From the NCBI GenBank assembly GCA_022457155.1, contig JAJGOT010000315.1, forward strand, positions 438,501 to 502,500: a DNA stretch of 64,000 nt, read 5' to 3'. Below the pieces are notes generated by a model that saw only the letters and a list, made by a program, of their open reading frames with translations, did not search any database and had not been told where the DNA came from. This document shows positions 43,085-55,792 of this stretch, in pieces (the stretch's first letter is position 1; each line of letters begins with the position of its first letter). Source of the stretch: Cladopsammia gracilis. Lineage: Eukaryota > Cnidaria > Anthozoa > Scleractinia > Dendrophylliidae. Made by a program: the position numbers and the translations under genes.

Positions 43085-43478
43085 TCTTTCTCCGAATCGT
43101 CTAAATAGTAATTTTAAAGCTACACTCACATAATCTAAGAAATTCAAATACAACCTTTTCGTTCGTAGACCGAGTGCTGAAGCAGGCAAACGAAGTTTTC
43201 AACATAGCGGTTCTGTTTTCTGGAACAGCTTGCCTTTGAGCGCTAAAATGTAGCCCACTCTTAGCTCTTTTAAATCATGCATTTACTTTATATCTAATTT
43301 AATAATATTTAATAAAGGATACTTTTCATGGTTTTTAGTATAATCCCGTATATATAATGAATTAAGTTAGATAATTTTATTTAGTTAAGTAATTAATCTA
43401 TTCAGTGTTGTTTAAGGCTCGACGGAAGAGCATGTATTATGAACTGACACCGTGTACGATAAATAAGTTTACCTACCT
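43085..43478 (+). pseudogene. CR1-like LINE 3' tail captured in the CACTG element
   Basis: Around 43130-43250 translated pieces read FRS..TE...K.SF and FWNSLPLSA (with frameshifts), the C-terminal pattern of CR1-like ORF2. They are followed by a non-coding 3' end with GGCTCGACGGAAGAGC and GATAAATAAGTTTACCTACC. It is only a relic. Confidence 0.45.
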
Positions 43479-43479
43479 A

Positions 43480-43910
43480 ACGGGGCACTATAAAATGTCT
43501 GTAAATTGGCACAAACGGGGCAGTATAAAATCTCTGTAAATTGACACAAACGGGGCATCATAAAAACTCTGTAAATTGACACAAACGGGGCATCATAAAA
43601 ACTCTGTAAATTGACACAAACGGGGCACTATAAAATGTCTGTAAATTGACACAAACGGGGCACTATAAAATGTCTGTAAATTGACACAAACGGGGCACTA
43701 TAAAATGTCTGTAAATTGACACAAACGGGGCACTATAAAAACTCTGTGAATTGACACAAACGGGGCATTATAAAATCTCTGCAAATTGACACAAACGAGG
43801 CATTATAAAATCTCTGTAAATTGACGCCAATGGGGAATTATAAAATCTCTGTAAATTGATGTAAACTGGGCATCACAAAATCTCTGTAAATTGACGCAAA
43901 TGAGTAACTG
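43480..43910. repeat. 35-bp tandem array, about 12 units
   Basis: The unit is ACGGGGCA(C/T)TATAAAAT plus (G/C)TCTGTAAATTGACACAA, with a variable centre (TGTCT, CTCT or ACTCT). The first ten units are nearly identical and the last two or three decay. The TAAAATCTCTGTAAA half of each unit is the same motif that fills the element ends. Not a CRISPR: there are no unique spacers. Confidence 0.9.
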
Positions 43911-44161
43911 CCTAATTTTTCTTTTAGTAAAGTCGATATTTTGAGTTAGTTTACTTGAAATTTGACTTAAATATTTACACATTGAGTTGAAACAACTCCT
44001 TATTTTGAGAAAATCAAGTGGAAGTCACTTTTACTCAAACATACGATTAAAAACTTACTCACCACAGTGAGTATTGAAGTGCTTCTTACTAAAAAAATGT
44101 GTTTATTCTTAACCCAATAAAGTGAGTTGTTGAAATAACTCTCTATTTTGAGTGAACTTAG

Positions 44162-45108
44162 GGACGGACCATTATTTTTCTGAAGCTGTGGGGGGGGGGG
44201 GGGGGGGGGGGGGGGGGGAAGGGGATGAGAAATTTTCCTCTGCAAACAGTTTATTTAAATTTATCTGCCTCTGCAATCATTTTTTTTCCAAGAACACCTT
44301 CCTGCCAATTTTTTTTTTTTTCATTTTTTACAGTGCTATCTTCTCTGGTGCTAAAAATAATTGAGATAAGCTATTTTTCGAGAAAAAAAATCAATAGGGC
44401 TATAGCCAGTTATTTTGGCCACATACGCTCCGTGTAATTTATAGTTTGTTGTTCCTTTATACATGATTCGCCGTTTTAATTCCTACGTAGCTACTGGCGC
44501 AAATAAAGGGCATACGACAGGAAATCAGGCAATGGGAGCAGCAGGCTTTTTCGCGATTCCACAGTACCGAAGTCCTGATCCTCTTTTGACGTTGTTCCCA
44601 CAGGCCATCATACTCGTACCAGGCACATTGCTGATTTAAAATGATTCCCATCGCCATAGGTTATATTACTCGGCCAAATAACTAGCTTGTAAACAGTTAT
44701 TGACCCATTAGCTTTGATGATATCGTCAGGAAGATGACAGACTTCTGAAACTCGCCCATTTCTCGGACAGAAGGTCAACGTTAAATGGCAAGGCAAGCGG
44801 CATTCCTTGAATGAAAACCAGTTGAGATTCTGACCTTAAGCTCTGGCACAACGAAGAGTTTTTTGGCTGCTTTTTGCGAAGGCAAGGTGAAGGAGTTGTC
44901 TTGTGCAGCCAAATGGAAAGAATCATCACTGAGCAATATTCAGTTTTTGAACTAATATTTTTTAATAATTTATCTGACTTGTCTGCAAACATTTTTTTTA
45001 CACATAAATTAGCGTGTTTGCAAACAATTTATTTTGTCTTTTCAGGCCCTGCAAACAATTTTTTTAAATATTTCTCATCCCCGCCTCCAGAAAAATAATG
45101 GTCCGTCT
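44162..45108. mobile_element. Nested 947-bp TIR element
   Basis: (G/A)GACGGACCATTATTTTTCTG at both ends, inverted, flanked by CTTAG at 44157-44161 and 45109-45113 (5-bp duplication). A G-run of nearly 30 bases lies just inside the left end and GCGGGGATGAGAAA just inside the right. Interior AT-rich; no gene. Confidence 0.65.
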
Positions 45109-45113
45109 CTTAG

Positions 45114-46363
45114 TAACAGTCCGACATCTACTCCAACGAGAGCAAAAGCACACACATAAGAGATTGCCGCTTGAAGTTCGCAAGCGAGCGCGGTAAACAA
45201 AAGGTTTCATTCAAAGAAAAAAAATATTTTAAAATACAAGACACAGCTTAGTTCAACGGCGGTTGTGTACCATTTGGACAACAAATCTTTACTTCACATG
45301 TCAATGAAGAAAGTGAAAACCGGTGACGGGCACAAAGCTGACACGGCAGTTTAATATTTTAGCCTTGCCTAAACAGCTCTTGAAAGAGGTATTTTTAAAG
45401 CCTGGATTTACCTGGAACGGAAATAGGAATGATTTCCGAAGAACGAGAGATTTAAAAGAAATGCATTATGGTGAATAAAATAAAATAAATCAAAGGCAAT
45501 CATCAAAGCAATTTTCCGTTAGGCCGCTCGGCCGCTGGGCCGAGAGGTCTTGGGTGCGAATTTATCATGCGCAAGAGAGTCATTCCCGGCGGGCAGTTCG
45601 TGTTGGCGCTTCTTTCAACGAACTTTTGCTGGTCGCTTTCAGTGTTCAAAACTTCACTTGCTTTTAAAAGACAACTTGTGATTTGAGCCTTTTTCTCGTT
45701 CCATGTTTTCTGAATAAGCTGCATGCAGTGTTTTTACAACATATCAACGATCGCTATGCATACGATTCCTTCCAATCTACATGCATCGTCAAGTCAAATT
45801 TGACCGCCATGTCAGTTGGCTAGTTCTTTAATGCTACACCAATTCCAGATCTTCATTCTTGCTGCCCTTGTGATCCGAAACGTAAGTAAGCTTACGTTAA
45901 CAATGTAAACCACTTAAAATACTATTTTTGGCTACCTGCACTGAAGATTTTCTACGAATTTCAGGGTTCTTTCTTGGTGACTGTACGAGCTCACAGTCTT
46001 CACAAGGGATTTCACGTTGTATTTTGTTTAGTCTTTTGTTTTTGTCCTTGTGTATCGGTAAACCAGGACAGATCCAATTTGAATAAATAAGCTTATAAGA
46101 AACTAAAACTTTTATTTTAATATTCCTTTCAGTCTTGCAATTCTGTTCAAGTGATGTTGATTTTTAACATGAAGTACATGTACATGTACAGTATTATCTA
46201 CTTCTTTTATTTGCTGGGGCCTTCCATGCTTAGGAAACCATACTGTAGGCAATAAAACCACTGACTTGTTATGTACACATGCTAAATTGTTGGAGGTAAA
46301 ACCTTTGGAAAAGGTGAACATTGCTCAGTTAATCAGTACCAAAAATGACAATAGTCAGTTCAG
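45114..46363. other. Interior of the CACTG element, no gene recognised
   Basis: Moderately complex, unique-looking sequence. No ORF with homology. From about 46140 onward to 48450 the palindromic word ACATGT (often TACATGTACATG) is unusually frequent. Confidence 0.35.
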
Positions 46364-47231
46364 GGACATATACAAAACATGGACCCAGGTGTACATGGAC
46401 CATCTGATGGACCACATTTAATTTATCAGTTATTTTTTTTTTTCTAAATTTTTCTGTCAGTATATGCGGACTAGGTACAGGGTATAAAACGCAGTCTTCA
46501 GTTTAAATAAATATGGCATTCAACATCAAGTAGCAACGTCAAGACACAAGTACATGTAGAACAAGAACTGGAAGGATTGGACCAAGTCCCAAGCGACTAT
46601 CATTATGGGATGCAGACAATCCCATGTGCTTTTCTTTTGGATTCATTGTCCATGTGCTTGTACTGATAGGCCTGGTGGAGTATAAACAAACACATGCACA
46701 AGCAACCATACTGATGAATGCCAGAACAAGATAAAGATTGCTTTTGTGTGTTATTATTTCTAAACAGTTAGTATGGTACTGGCTTTGGCATGTGTTTGTT
46801 TATACTCCACTAGACTTTGTTTTATCCGAACCCAAAAGAAAAGCACATGGGATTGTCTGCATCCCATAATACATGTACATGTAATAGCACACCGTAGCTT
46901 GGGACTTGGCCCAGTCCTTCTTGTTCTACATCATCAAACAAAATCTGTGGGGAGAGCACTAAAACTTCACATGCTCCTGCCCCAACAGTACCAGCCAGGA
47001 ATCAGACTGCATACATTGTATAAAATACAATGTTGACAAAAGCATAAAATAGTAGAAAATTAAATATTGATGTTGAATGCCATATTTATTTAAACTTAAG
47101 ACTGTGTTTTATACCTGGTTCTCAGCCCGCAGTCCATCCTTTAGACTGACAGAAAAATTTGGAAAAAAAAATTAAAATTGACAAAAAGTAGGGGTGGTCC
47201 ATGGACCCGGGTCCATGTGTTGTAAACGTCC
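46364..47231. mobile_element. 868-bp Mutator-like fold-back element with 9-bp target duplication
   Basis: TCAGTTCAG at 46355-46363 and 47232-47240 flanks inverted ends GGAC(A/G)TATAC-like and CATGGACCC(A/G)GG. Inverted similarity covers most of the element, including GGCATTCAACATCAA and GATGCAGACAATCCCATGTG words. A 9-bp duplication with long TIRs is the Mutator-like signature. No coding sequence. Confidence 0.65.
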
Positions 47232-49954
47232 TCAGTTCAGTGTATTTTTTAGTACATGTACATGTATGATTTTAATGCATGTAGTTCACAAACATCATAT
47301 CGGATAGCTCTTTGTAACAAGAAAGGCCCACCATAAAAGAAGGCAATTTTAATTTGTTGTCGTAGGTACATGTATCGGCATGTTGATTGATCATGTAGGT
47401 AGCTGTTGCACTTCACTTATTTTTTCTTCTTTAGTCTGTGTGAGATACAGCTGTATGTGTACATGTAATGTTTGCTAACGAGGATAAAACAAAAATACAG
47501 TGTAGAATCAAGGATAGTTTTAAGCACAACATTCATGTACATGTACAGCTGTAGCCATTGTGTGGGTAAATACATGCTGTAGCATCATTGCATTATTTTT
47601 ACTTTGCAATGAACTGTACAGCCTTGTCAAGGCTGTAAGGCTGTGCTCTAAATCTACATTATTGGTGCCAGCTTAGAAGTATTGTCAAAAGCTACATGTT
47701 TGTACACTTTCTGATCATCCAAGGTCAAAAGTGACATGCTATGGGCCACTGTGAGTTGTTAGAACACAGCCCAACATTGCAAAATTTTACCTCGATCTGG
47801 GCAACCAGGAAATCTTTGTTTTTGCACAACAACAACAACAACAATTTTATTTCATTATTAATATAAAAATATTTTAAACTTTGACAACCCGCAGTTAGCA
47901 TAGCTAATCTAGGCGGGTTGTCAAAAATAAAAACAAAAATTAACAATAGCTCCTAGTAATATGACCGAAAGGATTATATATTACCTATATACATGTATCC
48001 TAAAAACTTAATATATGCCGAGCACCCCAGATTAATTATTTTCAAGTGTTTGGAGACTTAAGGGTTCCCAACTATTTTCCTTAGAGCACAGCCTTGGTTG
48101 TCTAATTAATACATGCATGTACAGGTATGTAGTCAAAGTTTGTAGTTTTTTTTAATCTACATGTAAATGGTGACTATCTCCTTTATTTCTTAGAAAGCTG
48201 AAAAAACTACAGTACTGCTGTACATATAACATGCAGTAATGAAAAAGATGTAGAATGGTCTGAGCCAGAGGTACATGTATACTACCGTATCTTTCATCTT
48301 GCAGCAATGGAACTTGTTGATTAATTTTAGTTTGTCTAACCCCCAGCCTGATACACTGTATTGCAAGTTACAATGCATTGCATCGCCATGGGAATTCCTC
48401 TTGATTTCTAACATTCCCATGCATGTACTGTAAGAGTGCATTTGGGCATCATAGACATCAATATTACTAACCTCTGCTTATGGACTCCACCTGTCTCTTT
48501 GAGGATAGATTCTGTAGTCATGGTCTCATTAGCACACAATTCCCTTTTAACCCAGAGTAGACTTTAAACTACAGTGCTGTATGCAGGAGTTGCGTGACTC
48601 TGTGTTGTGTTTATACATGCACAGGAGCATAAGAATATTATTATTTGCACTGGTCTTGTTTTGCATGTATAATTATGACAGACACATGAATATAAAGCAG
48701 TTGGGTTCCAAATGAAACTATGATAATGAATTGGTGGGGGAGTGAAACAAAATGTTAGTGTTATCAGCCACGTTGATGCCTATAAAAACTCTTTTGCCGC
48801 CATAAAAGAATTAAAAAGGTAATGTTTTTTTTTGTGCTAGCCCTCAAAACTTCGGCCTTAATTTACTTTATCAACAATTCAGTTGATCAAACTAAATCTA
48901 CACGTAAACAATGAACAAATGGCATTCTTCATCTAACAATATTTTTTTCTAATTACAAAACAGAACAACAAGGTACACTGTAGAAGATACATGAAGTGAT
49001 GATAATTGCAGTGACACTGTGCATGACAACATGCAAGTAAGTATGTTGTTATGAATTAAACCCTGAATAAAGAAACTACATTGTACATATTACCAGCAGA
49101 AACACTGGGAAACTAACACACTTCAAGAAAAGTGAAACAGGAAAACTCATTTATAAATTTTTGAGAGCTTGAGCATTTGCACTCACTTGAGGATCATCAT
49201 CAGTTAAGACTGTGGAAACTTTTTGTCACTGACTTGCCAACATTTGAAATCCTGGGTCAATCAGTTTTTACTTCCCAAGTTGTTCAAGTGTTCACTTTAC
49301 CCTTGCAGTGCCTCTTTGCACATTAGGAGTAGTAGTATTAGTACATGTAGTATTTATTTCTTCAGAGATTAAACAAGTTTACAAGAATGAATAATTACAC
49401 GCAACAGGGTTCAAAATAAAATCGCAGCTTTAAGCTTGAATTTGTATAGGCTTTTTTTGTCTAGGCTCGTTTTTCCCGGTTGTCAATAATGAATGAGCAC
49501 ATACCCTGAGCAGTCAACAACATGATTTTTTTTTTCACTTTTTGCGATTTGTCTGTAGGCCACTTCTTATAATCTGTTCAAAGCTTTTTTTAGTAGCACC
49601 ACCCCGGGTGTTGTGAGAACTCTGAATTATCATTACAGGATACCATTGCAACGACTTTGATTTCAGTTGGCCGATCCAAGCACGACATGAATTTTCTCTT
49701 CCTTTGGTGAAAAGTCGCCAGCAAGTGTGGTCAAAGTACCAGCTACCGCCGGCAGCCGGCTGCTATTTTGAACCTTGTGTTAGAAATAAAGAGAAAAAGG
49801 GCCAAAAAATAGTTAAACTAATACTTTACCCTCATACTATAGTTGGAAAGTATAAAGGATATTTAATTAAGTGGATTTAAAGGAGAAAATGCTAATAACA
49901 TGCAATAAACAAATAAACACATACGCACACATTACTATATTAAGCATTACTATA

Positions 49955-50120
49955 TTAAGTACAAGTATTTAAGTACAAGTAGATAAAGTACAAGTACAAG
50001 TAGATAAAGTAGATAAAGTACAAGTAGATAAAGCAACGTACAAAGTAGTACAAGTAAGTACAAGTACAAAGTACAAGTAGATAAAGCAACTAAGTCAATC
50101 TAGCAACTAAGTCAATCTAG
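49955..50120. repeat. AAGTACAAGTAGATAA satellite
   Basis: Irregular tandem copies of AAGTACAAGTAGATAAAG and shorter forms, then two copies of CAACTAAGTCAATCTAG. Confidence 0.8.
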
Positions 50121-50139
50121 CATTATTTTATTTAGTATT

Positions 50140-50331
50140 GTGTAGTTCCAGAAAAAATCCATACCCACCCCATGGAAGGTCATTGGAAATTCCTAGGGGG
50201 AGGGGGATCTTAAAAGCCAACATTTTAGAAGCAAAGTATGAAGCTAAACTGGAATTTCCTGGGGAGATGGGGGGTGCTAAACAAAAAACCTTCCGTGGGG
50301 GGGAGTATGGATATTTTCTGGAACTGCACAT
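50140..50331. mobile_element. 190-bp MITE
   Basis: Imperfect inverted ends: TGTGTAGTTCCAGAAAA(A)ATCCATAC with CCC(A/C)C and ATGGAAGGT at the left, matched by ACCTTCCGTGGGG, GTATGGATATTTTCTGG and AACTGCACA at the right. TTG flanks both sides. Confidence 0.55.
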
Positions 50332-51906
50332 TGGGATAAGTAATGACTGAAAAGAGATTTCTTAATTAGTTTTTTAGTAGGCTTAGAGCGGATAGAAAGG
50401 GGAAGATGGTTCCAAAAAATAATATCGTCCAATAATGGTGGAAGAAAAATTTCTAATTTTTGTTATATAAAAGGGAATTATATACACTGTAGTTGTTTTG
50501 AAGATTAGGAGTAAATGAGTACTGCTACATTACCAGACAACATGCAGAGTCTTATTTGTGATACAGCATTCCAATCAGAGGAGTAACAGCATTATTTAGA
50601 GTTTGCATAATTCCTCTGGCTTTTGTTTTATTATTTTTATCATATGATGGTTTTTTAACTTATTGATAACCAATATGACTCCCTGTACAGTACATGGATT
50701 AATTAATTCCTTTATATGAAAACACTTACCCTACAGCTGTATACTGTCAGTCAAACATGTTATTTTTCTGGTTCATAATTTATAGACTGAGGACAGAACC
50801 GAGGATAACAAACAACCTGATGCTGTTGAAACAGAATCTAGTAAGTTAATACATTTATAATGGGCTTGATATTTGTGGTGATTAGATACAGGGGATTCAG
50901 GTTGAGGGTTTAGCAACATCATTTTGATGCATTTGTTGAAAAAGCTGATTTATTGTATTGCAAGGTTACCCGTTACTAGGCAGGGATGACAACATTGAGT
51001 AGGAGAAAAGGCAGGTTGTGAAACAAGAGCGGTGGCTCTTGAGGGCTGTGCTCTGAGAAAGATTGTAGGGAACTGAAAGTTCTGAACCTGTGAAAACCAG
51101 GGTGCCCAGCACTATGAGTTTTATGCAAAAACTTAAATTTCCTAGTTGCCTCAGGGCAAAAGTAAGTTGCCAGGAAACACCAGGCACTGCTACAGCAAAG
51201 CCCTTCTCTTGTATACTTTGACCTGTACAATGTGTACAGTGTAGGACATGGCTACATTTTCCAAAAATAATTTTGAAAAGCTAGTGTCAGACTAGTTGGT
51301 TTTGATGGAGGTCTCAATTATAAAAAAAATACATTCTGACTGGCATGCATTATTCTGTTTCCTTTCAGATTTCACCATCCTATGCATCAATTGCTGAATG
51401 CCAAGAAACTCAGTGATGTAAAGTAATGAATTTCAAAAAGGAGCTGACCAAATTGGGTGTGACTTTTCCAAAAAGGTCAAACATATTGCAAAGAAGCTTT
51501 AGTCATACTTTTAGGAAGGGAACTTTTTAATAAAGGGAAAGTGAAAAGTGTCACCATCGTGAATGTTAAGAAGGCACTGACGAGACAAAATAACTATTGG
51601 GTGTGACTGTCCCAAAAGGACAGTCATATACTAAGGAAGGATTGGTTATACATGTAGTTTTAGGAAAAGCACTTTTTGATAAAGGCAAAGTCAGAAGAAC
51701 TAGAAGAAAACATGAAACAAAGCTTATTACAAAAGATAACCTTATGTTGAGTGATTAATTTGAGGGAGGATAATGTAATAATATTTTGTTCATAATTTAT
51801 TTAAAAAAAATATATAATTGGGTGGACGTATTTGGAGCAATATGAAAGAATTGAGAACCCATTTGAACCCGTTGAATCAAGGGTGAAAATGGGCCTTTAA
51901 AAAGTA

Positions 51907-52460
51907 CCCGGCCTGTTAAATCGATGACACTCGATCATCGGAAATCCAATCGATCAATCGATAAAATTAGTTAATTCATATCGGCCAATCGATGATCAAT
52001 CGATAATCACAAAAAAATGTCCCGAAAATGATCGATTTTATCGATTTTTGCATGTTTTCTCGGAGCTCGTGTAACAAAATTCCGAACACAATATCTGGTC
52101 TACCAGGAGTGTTCATTCACTGTTGCAGTTGGTGACAACTTCTCCGCAAGCAAGAAAAGGGGAGATCATGGCAATGCTTTTAAGGTGACTGATGTCATCG
52201 CGGACAACTTGGTCACCTACAGAGGGATTTAGTCGCTCCGCTTTGGCGACTTTAAAAACCGTTTTCAGTGTAAGTCTTGTTATGTTGCCGTCCATATAAC
52301 CAGGGATCGATAAAATCGATATCAATTAATCGACTTTATTGGAAATCGATGGTCAATCGAATTATCACAAAAACATACGTCATCGACTGATCATCGATTA
52401 ATTGGCATCGATTGATATCGATTTTATCGATCATCGATTTTATTGATTTAACAGGCCGGG
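51907..52460. mobile_element. 554-bp MITE with ATCGAT-rich ends
   Basis: Ends CCCGGCCTGTTAAAT and inverted counterpart (52446-52460). The first and last 150 bp contain many ATCGAT or near-copies in both orientations, while the middle 220 bp has none. The array may be a transposase-binding region and makes both ends self-complementary. Confidence 0.7.
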
Positions 52461-53570
52461 AAAAGTATAATGTTAAACATAAGTAGAATTTACCAGCTGA
52501 ATAATACAAAAGGTAATAGAGTGATTGTACTACACTCGTGAAACAGTATCCAACAATTATGGCCAAACAGCCACAGTGAACAAAGGAATACAATGGAATT
52601 AGTGCATAGTAGTCCACTATCTATTAATTATTTCACGGGTTAAGTAAAATCACTCTAAAGGATTGTGCACAAATAAATAATAATAATATCGATAATTAAT
52701 ACAATCTATGAGCATATTATTGAAACAGGTTTATTATTCTATGAGATTATTTCAATAACAATTTCAGAATTATTTATTTAATAATTATTGTTTACATAAT
52801 AAATTATTTTATAAAATGAAAATTTATTTTACATGTCTATACCGTGTTTAGTGCTATTCTTATGAAAGAGCAAAGTTTTAATGTTTTATTATTATAATAA
52901 AATTGATTCCTTAATACTATTTATTTTAGAATTATTTCCATGTAACCCAGTTGTTGGACTAATTTTTATACCTTAAATTATAGAGATTAAGAGAAAAATT
53001 AATTATTACAGTTTGTTATAATATAGTTTTGAGTTTCTGGTTCTTAGGAAATACAACATATGGGCTTACATCAAGATTTAACACAGAATACATGTACAGT
53101 ATACCTTAAGAAATACCTTTATGACAACATGAGCATAGATTGACGAAAGCGCTTCTCAAACAACATAATATGCATATACACGGGGAGCTGGTGCTTACAT
53201 TTTTAATTTTTAAAACATGAATTTCGCTATTCCTTTTTCTAGAACTTCAGTTTTTTGGCAGTCAGGTTGTAGAAACCATTTGTTAATCTGTAGCAACAGT
53301 CTAATTTCTACAGTTAGATTCTATTGAGAGTACATGTAATATACACATTTGGAAAGGTATTAATTATAGTTGCAATAAATTTTCTACATTTTTACAGACA
53401 TATGAACTCCTTTGTGACATTTTTTTGTGCTCTTATCGGGGACATTTTACTAACATTTTGTTTAGAGTTTCGTTAACTTTTTACAGATATTTTATTGACA
53501 TTTTATGGTGTGCATTGTTCACGCGTCCCTTTTACGTGCTTTATTTACAGAGAAAACGTGAACATTTTGC
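52461..53570. other. Interior of the CACTG element
   Basis: AT-rich, no gene. From about 53390 the ACAGACATTTTAT-type motif of the element ends reappears (TTACAGAGAAAACGTG at 53545), similar to 56590-56625. Confidence 0.45.
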
Positions 53571-53585
53571 TACGATGGCCCAGAA

Positions 53586-53872
53586 GGCTCACAGTTCAGT
53601 TGTGATTTTTGACAGTTCAGTTGTGATTTTTCACAGTTCAGTTGTGATTTTTCACAGTTCCCTTGCGATTTTTCACGCAGTTCAGTTGTGATTTTTCACA
53701 GTTCAGTTGTGTTTTTTCACAGTTCAGTTGTGATTTTTCACGCAGTTCAGTTATGATTTTTCACAGTTCAGTTGTGATTTCTCACGCAGTTCAGTTGTGA
53801 TTTTTCACAGTTCAGTTGTGATTCTCACGCAGTTCAGTTGTGATTTTTCAAACAGTTCAGTTGTGATTTTCT
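53586..53872. repeat. ACAGTTCAGTTGTGATTTTT tandem array, left arm
   Basis: About 13 units of 20-25 bp with TTTTTC(ACGC) joints. The inverted counterpart is at 56232-56430 with fewer units. Confidence 0.85.
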
Positions 53873-53927
53873 GTTTGGACGAAAGAGACTGGGACTGAAC
53901 ATACGGGACAAAGATTCTCCTGGAAAT

Positions 53928-54389
53928 GTGTTTTCCTCCCGCCATTTTGAAAGAAAGTCGTGTTTGTCTTTTCGAGCTCGATTGTTTTTCACTATTTTAC
54001 CAATGGATGCTATAATAAGGCAAACTGTGCGAGAGGAAATCAGGCGTCAGGGTCAGAACAGCAATGAACACGTCGAATCTACTGCTCCGAGTGCTAGTGC
54101 ACCCGCTCCGAGTACTAATGCACCGTCCAATTCAAACCAGCGTACGGTAAACCGACTGTCTGGACTGCTCGAACGCATCAGAGGTCAACCAAAGGGGAAA
54201 AAAGAAAGACTGATAAATAAAGAACATCGAATTCAAGTTCGGTGGATTCATTACAACGAGGATTCAAAGCTTTTTGTTCCAGTTCGTCAGAAGAACGGTG
54301 GAGGAAGCGGGTTAACCTATTCCCTGGAATCCGGAATCCGGAACCCGGAATCCGGAATCTTGACCGTGAAATCCAAAAAGCCGGAATGA
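53928..54389 (+). pseudogene. Captured coding exon, left arm copy (frame open)
   Basis: An ATG at 54003 opens MDAIIRQTVREEIRRQGQ, an S/A/P/N-rich linker, a NRLSGLLERIRGQPKGKKER block and RWIHYNEDSKLFVPVRQKN, ending at a GCGGGTTAACC donor-like site near 54310. After that the frame runs into the ATTCCGG array. It looks like a 5' exon of an unidentified gene, with NxxRTVNRL helical pattern, taken up by the palindromic element. A standalone function is unlikely. Confidence 0.5.
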
Positions 54390-54912
54390 ACCAAAACATG
54401 AAAAATAAATAAATATCCGTTTAATACTCGTTTAATTTTTCGACTTGACATCGCGTGGCGTAGTTTTAGTCTTCAGTCGCGCAGACTTCACCTTTTTACG
54501 CCAAATTAAATTTTGACTATAGCGTGATTGTATAACGCACGCTGTGGTCTAAACTGAGTATAGTGCGACACATCGCGCTTCGTTGTCAGGCACATATTTC
54601 ACAGGCTTAGCCTACAATCTATAAACAGGATAGATGAGAGTGAAATCGTGGCGGCACAAGCGGCCCGTTGAAACGAAGTAGTCGCGATTTTAAATTTTCC
54701 AATACAGTATTATAACTATATGCACACAGCATTGCGAGTAATTTTGCTTGTGGTTTTAGAATTTATAAGAACTAATTGAGCCATCAGGTGGGGAAAGGTT
54801 ATTTTGCGAGCAGACCCAACAGTACATTTTTGTTCACAATAATCAGTAAACATTTGCTTTTTTGTAATAACAAAAGGAAACACATCAATAAAGGCAGATA
54901 AATTAAATTTAG

Positions 54913-55265
54913 GCTATGTCTACACTATACCGGAGAGCTTATCATGTCGACATGAAAAATACTCCGGCTTGGTGTGAACAGAAACGACCCAGAACTGGAT
55001 ATTTACTTCTTTTTCAGTGGGTTTCAATCCTCGCTCCTAGTTGTTGACTTTCGCTACGGTTCGGTTCGATTGCCTGTTCACACTGCCCCAGAAAGTGGCA
55101 CGAGAATCTATCCGATACGTGACGATTCACTTTCACGAGCGTCGCGTCGCAGCGGCGCTTCCGGAACAAAAATCTTTCCGAAACTAGCGTTTTATGTGTG
55201 AACGAAAGGCCTATCCGGTATGGTTTTCGTGCCGGCGCAAGAGTTATCCGTGCACGTGTAGTGCT
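54913..55265. mobile_element. Small element at the palindrome centre
   Basis: GGCTATGTCTACACTATACC near the left and GTGCACGTGTAGTGCTGGC near the right form imperfect inverted ends, and CCGGAGAG/CTCCGG words recur inside. It has the appearance of a hAT-type MITE with GTCTACAC ends. Boundaries approximate. Confidence 0.4.
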
Positions 55266-55724
55266 GGCTATTTAAAACACAATTTTCTCCACGCAACGAT
55301 GCGACATTGTCAAAAAATCGCCTTGGCGAAATTCTTAAAAATGTGTAAAAATGTATGAATACAAAAATGCATAATACGGTATGGAAAATTTAAAATCGCG
55401 ACTACTTTGTTTCAACGGGCCACTTATCCTGTTTATAGATTGGCTAAGCCTGTGAATGTGCTTGACAACGAAGGGCGATGTGTCGCACGCACTATACTCA
55501 GTTTAGACCACAGCGTGCTTTATACAATCAGGTCACGCGCTATAGTCAAAATTTTGGCATAGAAAGGTAAAGTACGAAATCGTAAAACTGCGCGACTGAA
55601 GACTAAAACTACACCATGCGATGTCAAGTACGAAAAATTAAACGGCTATTAAACGGATATTCATTTATTGTTCACGTTTTGGTTCATTCCGGCTTTTAGG
55701 ATTTCACGGTCAAGATTTCGAATT

Positions 55725-55790
55725 CCGGATTCCGGATTCCGGATTCCGGATTCCGGATTCCGGATTCCGGATTCCGGATTCCAGGGAATA
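55725..55790. repeat. ATTCCGG 7-bp tandem array
   Basis: About nine consecutive ATTCCGG units in the right arm of the palindrome. The left arm equivalent (54327-54360) has only four or five, so the array expanded after the arms formed. Confidence 0.85.
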
Positions 55791-55792
55791 GG

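Larger units (their letters stand above)
47232..51906. other. Interior of the CACTG element, possible captured host exons
   Basis: No clear gene. Exon-like pieces occur: 50785-50840, with acceptor TTTATAG, an open frame reading TEDRTEDNKQPDAVETES and donor GTAAGT, and a following acceptor near 51369. Another donor GTAAGT is near 49035. They may be remnants of a host gene carried in the element. An imperfect direct repeat of about 170 bp (GGGTGTGACT...CCAAAA(A)GG words) lies at 51455-51700. Confidence 0.3.

Noticed and set aside
43480..43910. Possible CRISPR-like array
   Set aside because: Units repeat as a whole with no unique spacers, and the host is an animal; it is a simple tandem array.
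44000..44245. ORF with polyproline
   Set aside because: The proline run is only the translation of the long G-run; the flanks have no coding pattern.
54178..54399. 73-codon minus ORF with repeated SRFRIPGSGF pattern
   Set aside because: It translates the ATTCCGG array; no independent coding signal.
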